A stretch of 64,000 bases of DNA from Sipunculus nudus (lineage: Eukaryota > Annelida > Sipuncula > Golfingiida > Sipunculidae), in the NCBI GenBank assembly GCA_026874595.1, contig CM049315.1, forward strand, positions 74,474,401 through 74,538,400, in the 5' to 3' direction. Positions 49,801 through 61,800 of the stretch are shown piece by piece. Numbering within the stretch: position 1 is the stretch's first letter; every line of letters begins with the position of its first letter. The translations under genes and the position numbers were made by a program. The notes beneath the pieces were generated by a model. The model was not told the DNA's origin and made no database searches. It was given only the letters and a program-made list of their open reading frames with translations.

Positions 49801-52800
49801 AAACATACAAAAAAAGTAAAAAAATAAAATATTAACCGCCCGCACTGGTGTCTGAAAAAAGTGCCTGAGAACCATACCTTTTTTTTGCCTAATTGTAGTT
49901 TTTTGTATTGTTAATTGCTGATTCTGGATGAATGTGCACCCACTGAATGATCTGATTACAAGAAAATAGAACTGGAATACTCAAGAACAGACCAATATAT
50001 AATACCAGACTGGTCGTGCTTAATGTGTCTGATAACTCACTTCTGTTGGGACTGGTTTACAGCGTCCACTTGACGGACCTGAATGTGATGCTGAAGGGAA
50101 GACAAGCCCTGGCCAATGAAGATCCTATTCTAGGTCCAGTCCAGAGGGTAAGTAAGGTGTACCTGGCTGTCTTTCGCAAATTAATGCAAACTTTCCTGTC
50201 CACAATGTGAATACAGCTGTTGCTCAGGAGGAGGAAGAGGTTAATTCCTGTATTAATTTAAAAACTCTACAGCAGGTTAAGTTCCTTATTTAAATGTTCT
50301 TGCCTAAAGGCAAAGTCACACTACCTGATACAACCAATCATGACATGATTGCATGAAAAAATTGGTCATAAGGTCTTTTATTTTGCACATAACCTTCATA
50401 CAACTGATCTGGTTGTGAATAGTGGTATCTGATCATACATTGTTTTTTTTGTTATTTTTTTATTATCATGAGACCAACAGACGATGGTCTTTCCCAATAG
50501 CAGCCAACAATTTGCTTCTTCTACTGGTGATCACTCATAAATTGGTCTCAATATAGTCACATACAAATAATTGCAATATTGTCATGAATACCCTTAAGCA
50601 CGCTTAACAAGTAGTGGTTACACACAGCAGTCATCCCTGATCCCTTTTGTTTTAACTGCTGCTTTATATAGCAAGTTTCTCTGGGTTCCACCACCAGGGT
50701 TGGCACAGAGTAAAGAATTGTAATCAGACCAGTGAGAGCATGGTATTGTATTGTGCATCCAGCTCCAAAGTTAAAACATGCAACACCTGTGCTTGTTGGT
50801 CTGATTGCATCAGTTCTTGCACAGGGCCAAGAATTAGACCAATGAGAGCAGGCGACACATGCTCATAATTTGGAAAACCAACTTCTGCTTATGTTGCTTT
50901 TCTTAAAAAAATTAAAAATTCATAGAAATTGTTCATGGACCAGGCTGATGTCATCATTCCTTCTAATTTATACCTCCACAGATTATTCTTTAATCTGTCT
51001 CATTTTTCTTCCTTTAGGCAAACACAACAGAGATTGATAAATTGGTGGAGTCTTCGATTGACGACCAAGAAATTTTCCCCGACATGTTCACTCCAGTCTC
51101 CATCCAGCTATCCAAGCCAGCCATTTTATCATCAACAGGCACTACACAAGCTGTTACGTTTACCGTGCGACCTCCCCCAGCACCAAAACCCATGTCCTTA
51201 TCGCGACGGTCTCGTCACCGGAGGCCAGTCCCTTATGGTAGCACACAAAGCATCACGAGCCAGCTGCCTGACGAAGCAGTGTACAAGAAGTACGATGGAG
51301 CGATCAACAGCATCGATGAGGAGGAGCCCCGGACTCTAGTGGAGGGATTGTCACGAGAAAAAAGCACAATCCCTGATGACCAGCGCAGCCAAACGTCTAG
51401 TATTGCGTCAGTGAGTAGAATTTATTTTCGCCATAACTTTTATTGCATAAACATTTTGCTCAGGGGAAAATATTTGACTGATCTCAGATTCAAACCCACA
51501 TCAGTGGCACACATGTTTGGCGTTCCAACCGCTTCCCTAGACAAGCAAGTTTCAATAGCAAGATAGTTTGGTCTGCTTTTATATGCATCCTGTAACATAC
51601 CCCCGCTTAAGAGCGTTTTGCTATCAGAAATAGATCAGTTAACCCAAGAGTCACACTATTCATGAACTATGTGGTGGTAGTTACTCAATAACGTCAAACC
51701 ACCATTCACCTGGTGGGTGTCATTCCCTGAGAGACCCCATTTGTTTTGTATATATTTTGTTAAGGGGAAAATATTGGGCCAAGCCCAGATTCAAACGTGT
51801 ATCAGTGGTGCACATATTCAGCATTCCAACTACTTCGCTAGAAAAGCAAGTTTCACTAGCGAGACAGTTCGTTTCACTTTTATGTACACCATGTAACACT
51901 TGTACTTCATTGTTCCCACTATGCTTTTTGACAAGGTAAAAACTTTAGACCTTGATCTAAAAGGGCAAATCAAAGTTATAGTTCATCATATTTAGGATTT
52001 CTTGTAAACATGAGGATCGTACATAACTTTGTGAAGATGACCATTATGGTCAAGGTTTCGTAGTTGATCTGACTTTTTGTGTCTGGAGATGACTTGTCAA
52101 GCCAAGCTGGTCATGGAAGAACCTCCCACATGTTCGACACTTGTGATGGGTGGTTGCTGTAGAGATAAATGTGATAACTAATATTTTGCCTTCAGATGTT
52201 ACAACCAAGTTCTCAGAGGAGTTTGAAAACTTGTGACCTTGATCTTGATCTTATTCTCTTCTTGTACAACCTGTATATACCAGTCATAATTTGGTTCAGT
52301 CTTCAGAAACGTGTGACCCATTCCTAAAGGAAGAACCCTGGTATCAGAAGGTCAAAGGTCAAGATCCCATCTGAAGTTTTATCTCAAATTGGCTTTTAGA
52401 TGATAAAATTCCAGTTGTGAATGTCAGGCTAAACTGTCATGCTAGTTGTCTGAATAGCATGAACCATGGGTCATATGTTATATTCAGTACTAAAGTTATG
52501 GGTTACTAAGGCCACTCAAACAAAATCTCATTTGGCTGCTCTATGTATAAGGACCTAGTACCTAAGGTCAGTGGAATTTTTTGGTGTTGCCTAACAGTAT
52601 TGCTCATGTTTAATGCTGCATAAAATAAAGAGAGTTTCAATAAACTAAAATGCATCATGGCAAAATGTATATTTAGAATAAGTTAAAATGCTTAATGAAA
52701 GAACAAATTACCCAGCAGGAAAAATGCAATATTTCAAAAAATAAATTTATTAAATAACTCTTTGTTTTTTTTGTAATATTGATTGTAATGAATGTAAACC

Positions 52801-55800
52801 TGTATATGCAAATGCAGCATGGCAAAATGTAAATGGAAAACAGCTAATTTTTGGATTCTGTGTGTAGTTATCTGTCATGCTAAGGCTGTCTTTAACTTTT
52901 TTAAAATGTTGAAAATCTTAATGTGACAGGCTAGATACTTAAAAGCATTCTAAAAAATTTACAAATATGGTGCTCACTAAGCACACATCTTTGATTCTCA
53001 AACACTTCATATTGTTTTGATCTCATCCCCCCTTGTCTTAACAATTAGTGGAAGCTGTCATGGCTTTGTTTCTTTGAATATGTATGTGTTAATAATTACT
53101 ATGCCCCAGGTGAAATCTGTAAAGGAGCTGGTAGATGAAGCCAAGAGGTTGTCAGCATCAGACATTGGGAGAACAGGGCGAAGGCCAAGCCAGAAGCATC
53201 CAGTACCTAGAGCTGCCAAGCCAGGTAAGGGCATGTACACTATCCTATACACAGTTACTTCCAATGTGACAACTTTTATCTACCCTTACAAGTACAGTGA
53301 AACTCCTACTTGTGGACAACTCAGTAAGGTGAACACATCACTAATGCGGACACTAAATGTCAGTCCCTTCAAATTTGCCTCTATATAATGGTTAAACGTT
53401 AACACAGTTGAGCGGACAACTTACTATCTAGGACAACGGACAAACTTTCCCATCCTGCCTGCGTATCTGGTACATATTACAACCCTCTAAAGGGGACAGA
53501 CATAGCAGGTTCTATTTTTGTTCATATATCCTGGAGGCGCTCCAAGGTCATGACCATTTAAGACCTGTTTTGGTAAAAGCGACGTAGCCCAAGGACAAGC
53601 GTAATTGGGTGAACCATTGTGATGTTACATGTGAATATACAGTCAAAATTGTTGTATATTTCTATAAATGTGTAGATATCACAATCATTACTAAATTATG
53701 ATTGGCCGGTCAATCAGAAAAAAAACTAAGCTTTCTATCAGCTTTTCATTTGACAAGACCACCATCAAAGACTAAAGTTTGTGCATTGTGATTGGCGTCT
53801 GGCCCAGGAAGCCTTATCTAGTGAGCGACAGTTTGCACTTTGTAATGGTGAATGCGTTGTGAAGACTATCCTTTAAGAAATAATCATGCTGTCCAGATGC
53901 TGTCAATAATCAGTCTTCAATATACCTGGTGCAACCATCCATGAACTATGCTTATTTGGAAGATGACACATGGTACGTTGAAGTGAAAATGCCTAGATTA
54001 ATGTATGAGGCCTAGCCAATGATGTTGAAAGAAAGAAAGAAAATTTTTGACTTTCCTTTTTTATTAATTATATTTTATAAATTACAAATCCATATTTAAG
54101 CTATTTTGACAAATGATTTAAATCAAATTTATGTATTTCAAGTTAAGTGTAAACATAATCAAAACAGAGGACATCAGTTACATTCAATGAAGAATTGACA
54201 CAATATGCCAAACTCCTCTTAACAGGACAACTTTCTAATACGGACAAAATCCTCCAGTCCCTTGAGTGTCTGGCTTAGAGGAGTTTCACTGTATATACAC
54301 CCCTTTTTAACTTCAAGTGGTCTAACCCATCAACACCCCTGTGGTTAAGTAGGCTGACTAATAATGGGGACATAGACTTTACTCTTTCCACTTAGCAGGC
54401 CCAGGGTAAGCTGAGTAGCGAGGGTCCTAGCATAATATAAGGAAGTGAATGACATTAAGCACAGCAAAGCTCAGTAACCAGTGACTCTTCATATCTTTAG
54501 TGAAAGGCTTACCCCAAGGACTGTCAGTTTGATCATGTTTTGGCATATTAATAATAATAATTCTAACTTTGGACAGATCTTTTAGCTGTTGTGGTGATTT
54601 TAAACTTAATTCTGGTGTTGTTGTATTATACCTGTGGGAGAAATCCTACACTCTTGCTTGGCATCAGTATTTACTTTGACGACGCTGGTGGCACTACCAC
54701 TTCTATGGAACTGAAGATGGTCAGTTTAGCAGGCTTGTAATGTTTATGTATCAATTCATTGGTTCCGAATTATTTTTTTTTCTCCAGGACTAAATAAATA
54801 AAATAAAAAAAATATTAAAAATTATTGATCATAGTCTTATTTACATGAATTATTTTGACTAATTACTTTTCTCCCCACTTGGTCATTTTGTATTGTTCAG
54901 GAGTAGGATTATTTGGGTCTGATTATTACAGGTAAATTAACAAAGAAGGACGGCAAAATGAAGGGCAAGTTATCCAAGGCAGAAACTCCCCCGTCAACAG
55001 AAAAGACTGTAGACCAGATCATCGCATCACTCAAAGACCAGTCCAAGAAGGGAGTGTAAGTACAGTAAACCCCCGGTATTCCGACCACCAATGGGACTCT
55101 GATAAAGTGGTTACATTTTCAAGGTGGTTGCCTAAGTGCGGTTTGACCAGCAAGGATCTGACAACAGCCCGTATGGCTATGTGTAGTAAATATTGAAAAA
55201 TAAGTTCAGTTAAAATGAAAAAAAAAAAACTAGAAATTCATAACTGAACACATTTTGAACATTAAGTTATAATGTATCTATGCCCTGAACTTGTTTGGCC
55301 TAGTGGCCTGTACTAATTATCAGTGCAATGCTACACCTTGCCAACTCAGTGTCTGGTAATGTGTTTAATTTGTACTTTATAGTGACATAATCGAAGTTCA
55401 GGATTTTCTAAGTATGCAGCACCTTTTTGTAATAAGCGTGTATTGTTCCATTTTAATTTTTGGTTTAACAACAGAAGGGGAAATGGGGGGGGGGTCTCAT
55501 GTTTCATGTCCTCTACTAAAATATGCCCCTGATAAATCCCGTAATGCGTTGCTTTTTCATAGTTATTTCTCAAGTGACTGGAGACATCATGTCTGTCAGT
55601 GTGAAACTGGCTTTAATTTGCCCATGGAGTTTGTCCCTGTACCAGGGTTTGGGTATGGTACATGTGACAGTACCTTAGGTAGCGGTACTTGTGACATATT
55701 CAGGTCCAGGTACAGGTACCATAAATTTTGTTCCTAGGTTCAGGTACGGGTATCTTGCCTGAACCCTGCTTTGTACAGACTATCCTTTCCAATACACTGG

Positions 55801-58800
55801 GTACCACTGAGCACTTGGCATGCTTTCTTACTTTTGCAGCATTTCAGATGCTGACAGAAAAATTCAGGAAATCATGAACAGAGTCATAAGTCGAACATCT
55901 GCCGTTCTAGGAGACCTTGGTAAGTTGTTCAAAATACATTTTGTACAAATTTGATTGAGCAGTTAGCTCAAATTCAAACCTACAGAATAACAGTTAACAA
56001 ATGTAGGATCAATTTGGCTCACTGAATGGTCAGATTAATCAGTTTCACAATACAGACAGTCAAAATCCAGTGAATCTGAAATGATTGATCAGTTTATTTT
56101 TGTGTATATGAAGTTAATCTTGAAAAACTTATACTTTACTTGTGTGCCCTTAGTCACCACCTGTGCCAGCAAAATGCACTTAATAGTTCTGTATGAAAGC
56201 TTACTAATTAGATAAAAATCTTTTAATGAAGGTTTTGTTTACATAACGTTTGAACAAACTATCTTGCATGAATTAGTTTATAAATCTCCATGTACATTTA
56301 CATATATTACCCATTTTGTTGCTTCTTTTAAAATTTTTTTTTATTAATGAGCAATTAGTTTTGTAGTTCCACATTGTTAAGTTTACACATGTCAGTTCTT
56401 AGTGGAACATTAGTATTCTTTTGATAGCTGTTATTGGTGTATATTATTTGAATATTGATGACTTTTCCATGTTGTTGTTGGCTTCTAACTGTGTACTCTG
56501 TCCCAGCTATTTTTGTGTGATAGCATTCTGTAGTTGATCGGTTGTTTTTGTTGCCGTGGTGATAGGGATGGAGCCAATAGCTGTAGATACAGAAGGAACA
56601 GGAGACCAAGATCAAGGTAGGTTAGATTTATCTTGGTGTTGGTGGACTAATGCATAAATGTATAGGTATTTTCTTTCCCCATTCTGGTGTTTCATTAAGT
56701 GCACCTACCTTACCTGAAATATTTCCAATCCTACAAATGCCTTTCCTGTTTTGGAACAAAGGCACACTTTTGAATGTAATGTTCCAAATATATATTACAT
56801 TTTTACTACTGTTAATATTTTGTAAGTTCATTGGGGCAAGTTCTTTTGTTGGTTGTGTCCATAATTTAGTTTTTGCTGCAGATGTTAATTAATGCAAGAA
56901 GAAGGCTACCTCAAGTATTTTGTAAATTTATAATCAAGTTTGATAGCTGGAGTAACTCCGTAATACAGTTTTATGAGTTTATTTTAACAAAAAAATTAAT
57001 TTAATCAGTTCATCTTATATATCATGTTTTACACCTAATTTTATTTTTTTTTACATTAAGGCATTCTGAATATATAAAATAATTCATGACTCCCAATTTT
57101 CCCCTTCATCAAATAGATCACCTTATGATCAGAAGGTTGCAGGAACCTTGTTGTGTTTTGTTTCTCAAACAGATGATAGCAAGCCAAATTTTCACAAAAA
57201 AAATGCATGGTGCTAACATTGTTTCAGGTTGAGCAACGGGCCAAGAACCAAGAATTGGTGTGTTTCAATTAACAGCTTTGGCAGACTTCCAACTTTAAGA
57301 TTTGGCCACAGGCCAAAAATTGGTGTGTTTCTACAAATAGCTTTAGCAGACTACCAAATGTTTCAGATTTGGCAACAAGCTAAGAGTGGAGTCATTGGAG
57401 TAGCCACACCTGGCTTATTAGGTGTGCTTGACTTGCAAGGCAACTCCCTTGGTCAGCTGAGCTAAGCTCCCCCCCCCCCCCCCCCCATTAACAGGATGTA
57501 TAAATAGCTTAAGCACAATGCCAGAATTAAAAGAGAAACTTGTGCTACAATTTTGCTGCTGCTCTTATCTTTATTATATTCATTGAAAGCATGTGTAAAT
57601 TTTGGTTATCAACTGATTGATATTTGTATTGTGTTGTTACAGAGGATAAGACTGAACTGTCAGCTCAAGAAGAAACAACCACTGAAGCAGCTCAGGTTAC
57701 AGATCAGCATGACCAAACAGGTATATAATTTCTGGTGCCAAGTGTCTTATAGGTGTTCTATAAAGTGGCAGTCTTTCATGTGTTACATATAAACATCTTG
57801 CTCAGGGAAAAATATTGGACTGAATCTGTATTCAAACCAATGTCCGTGGTGCATAAGTCCTGCATTCCAACCAATTCACTAGAAAAACAAGCTTCACTAG
57901 TGAGACAGTTCAGTCCACTTTTGTATGCACCCTGTACCACACACCCTTTTAAGAGCTTTCTGCTATCAGAACAAGATTTATTCACCCAGAAGTCACACAT
58001 TTTGGTGAACTGGGTGGTTGTAATAACCCAATTACTTCAAACCACCATTCCTCTGGCCCAAAAGTTGGGTATCGTTATGGATGAGCCATAATATCGTACG
58101 TAAATATGGCCCACTTTCATATGGACCTAGTTACACATGTTCGACTATAAAATATCAGTAATCAGATGAGTTTACACAGAATAATCATAGAATGTTGCAT
58201 TTGTTTCTTTTCCACATTTAAATAGTTGATTTAAGATAATACCAACAAACTATACACACAACACTGGCAGTACATGTTTGTTATCTGTCTCTCCTTACAG
58301 AGCTGGAGCAAGAGGAACTTAAAAAGGAAGACTCTGTAAAAGGTCAGAACCAAATACAGATAAATCCCTCAGAGATAAGAAAAAATAATCCCAGAGCCTT
58401 TGTTTATCCTCAAAATATTTATTAGGTATTGACAGCAGGGTAGTTGCTTGAGTTCAGTTACACCGGTGGTAGTAATGTTGACAGGGTCATATGGAGTTGA
58501 ACAAATGATTTTAAAACATTTGTTTTCAGAGAAATATTTCTCTTTTAATTGATGTAATATGTTCTATAACATACATGAGCGTTAATTGGACCTTCATGCA
58601 TACATTTTCTCAATGACTTGAGTTACTATTTAACCAAACATATAGGAGATTTTTCCTTTTTTTAGCCCTCAGCCCTTAGGCTGATGGGCTATTGTCGTCA
58701 CCCAAGCTGTCCGTCCGTCCGTCCGTCCGTCCAGCGTCCGTTAACTTTTACCTTGTGAGCGGGATATCTTGAAAAGGATTCAGCGTCAGAATTTTATTTC

Positions 58801-61800
58801 CTCGGTAAAGATGTATATCGACAAAATCTCGGTCAAGTTCGAAGATGGGTGACCTTGACCTATTTTTCTACATTTTAGAGCTGATTATAGAAAAACACTT
58901 AGATGCTTATTACTCAGGAACCATTTGATGGATTTTCACAAAACTTACTATGATTATTGGGACTGATAATCTGTACCTGCTACACAAGTTTGGTGGCGCC
59001 ACCTACAATATCTGATTTTTAATGAATTTTTATCTGATTTTTCAACTTTGGGCTTGTGAGCAGGATATCTCTAAAAGGATTCACCATAGGAATTTTATTT
59101 TTTTGGTGAAAATGTATATTGACAAAATCTCGGTCAAGTTCGAAGATGGGTGACCTTGACCTATTTTTCTACGTTTTAGAGCTGATTATAGAAAAAACAT
59201 TTAGAAGCTTATTTCTCAGGAACCATTGGCTGGATTTTCACAATACTTACTATGATCATAGGGAGTGATGGTCTGTAACTGCTGCACAAGTTTGGGGGCG
59301 CCACCTGCAATATCTGATTTTTAATGAATTTTTCTTGGATTTTTCAACTTTGGCCTAGTGAGCGGGATATCTCTAAAAGGATTCACAATAGGAATTTTAT
59401 TTCTTTGGTGAAGATGTATATTGACAAAATCTCGGTCAGGTTCGAAGATGGGTGACCTTGACCTACTTTTCAAGGTCACAGAGCTGATAATAGAATAAAA
59501 CTTAGAAGCTTATTTTTCAGGAAGCATTTGATGGATTGTTATGAATCATAGTACATACCTCTCCATTTTAAATTTATAACTGAGACATGTACAGAAATAC
59601 ATCCATGTGAGACCAGATATTTAGTACTTGATACTGTTACCACCTCTAAACACTGTTCTTTTGGCTGAGGGCTTTTGTCAGCTTCTGCTGATATTCTAGT
59701 TATATATTTTTAGGATTTTATTTATAAAATTTAAAATGGATATATTTGTAACATTTATCACCAAAACATAAAATTTAGTGAACTAATAACTGTTTAGAAT
59801 ATGGTAAACTGACAACAGTCTGAAGCAGCAGGATTCCTTTGGAATAAGCAGAAGTTAAATTTAATGTTTTTTAACTAATCATAGCTTTCGAATTAGGTCC
59901 TTTTCTTTATATATTTGTGTAGACTGTTCATGCTGTCATATGTAATATAAGATCATTTATATATTGTCTATCTTCAGATGGTCCAGCAGATACTATGCCA
60001 CCTTCTGTAACTGATACCACAGAGGTATGAATTTATCTATTTAAGCTTTACTGAGTTCCAGCCCTGTGTTCATTTTAACCCTTATATTTATTTCAAAATA
60101 CAATAAAATAATTAGCTGTTATCACAGTTGATGGCATACTGTTACCAATACTTGGAAGTGAATATAATTTTCATGTCATTTGTAAAGTAGATCATTCCTT
60201 GTAAAATTATTTTAATTATTTGTGCATGACATAGTTCTTCCTGTAAATTTTAATGATAACTGCTGGACTCTTTATTTCTTGTTACCATCAGGAGCCAGTG
60301 TTAGAGTCAGCTGAGGACAGTGAGAGAACATTAACTTCACCTGTATCAGGGAACCAGGCTCCACAGGATGCTGCTGATCAGCAAGACCTCTCATCAGCTG
60401 ATAAAGATAAAGAAGATGAACTCATTCAGGTAAGTTTGATCTTTAAACTACACACATGCATACACTCATACCCACATACAGAGCAAAATTTGTGGAAAAT
60501 CTACTTCCTGTGCCTCTCCCCAAGCTTGTCAAAAGAAATGTTTTCCAAATTGATTTTAATGATGAAAGAGTCAAAGAAGTGTAAATGGAGGTGAATTCCA
60601 GACTTTCAGGGCTATGAAATGTCATGTTCACCATCTTTTATATGACTTTTTGGAAGTTAAAGAATATTTTCACCAGCTGAATGAAGTGTACACAAAACCT
60701 ATAGGTTATTAATCTTTCAAACAAATATGATGGAATATAATAGTAATAATAAATCTATAAGATAAAACTGTAGTCCTGTACCCAGATTTGCTTTACCTCT
60801 CGAGTGTGTTTGTACATTATTTGCCTCAGAGCATTTGAACTTTGATATCTCACTTCATTCATGTGTAAATTTGTGTAATACAGGCGTGGGAAGACTTGAT
60901 GGCCCCAGCTGATGTCACACAGGAGGACATCATTAGCATCACAGCAAAACCCTCCCAAATAAACCAGAGGGAGCCACCAGTCAAGCAGCCCCAAGAAAAG
61001 AAGACGGACAGATCCGTAGAGCTGCTCAGCTCTTGGGGACCACGGCAGATGGGAGTGAAGCACGGAGGACTGCCCATACGGACTGTGCACCACTTCTGTA
61101 AAGTCACCAACGAAATTCAGCTGCCTGACCAGTATAAAGGTGTCTGGAGAGTTTATCACGTCCCCAGCAGGTTTGAGAAGACTCTTAGTGCTCTGAAGGT
61201 AATATCTTTCGTTACGGTCCTCATTCACTTGGAAAATCTGACTCAAAAATATTTCACATATTCTCAAAGACAAAAATGTAAGAAATTATAGGTGCTTCAG
61301 TGGTGCTCTTTTAATAAAAATAGCATTATATACATTATATATAATAACAAGCTAAGTATAGAATTAACACATAATAATTGCTAAGCAGAGTCCCTGGAAA
61401 ACCCTATAAAATTGATTTCTGAATGAAACTGTAACACAAAGGAATAATTAACTGAAGAAGCAACAGATAGTCTAGTCCAATCTGGCTCACATTATAAATT
61501 TATCCATCATCTTCCTATACAGCACTCATAATAAATCCATTATGTTTGTCCTTGGCATGTCTATTGATGGCTACCGATAAAAGTCCATGATAAAAGTAAA
61601 CGCTGCTGGGAGGGTAGCAGATTGATCAGCCACATGTCCTGCAGGATGTGGAAAAGTGAAACAGCCCTAAAAATTATGCCAAATTCATGTAGCTTATATA
61701 GTTGCATCATATGTGACCCATCACGGACTGGTGTCTCCTTGTTGTTATCATTCAAATAAAATAATACGCCAAGCAGGGTTAGGTCGTTCTGCCAAGACAG

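Larger units (their letters stand above)
58664..59700 (-). mobile_element. Small tandem-core rolling-circle-like element, minus strand
   Basis: Read on the minus strand, a 5' end with AAGCCCTCAGCC (about 59661-59672) is followed by three core units of about 301 bp. Their gagcgggatatct phrases lie at about 58757, 59058 and 59360. Next comes a (GGAC)n tract (58714-58737) and a terminal stem-loop at 58664-58690. Two core units carry GGTGGCGCCACC (58992-59003) or GGGGGCGCCACC (59294-59305). The hairpin arm GGCTGAGGGCT is the inverse of the 5' motif. It sits in intron 12 and is a complete miniature of the giant element's design. Confidence 0.75.

Noticed and set aside
60755-61273. 172-codon minus-strand open frame
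   Set aside because: Antisense shadow of coding exon 15, which has consensus splice sites and frame agreement on the plus strand.
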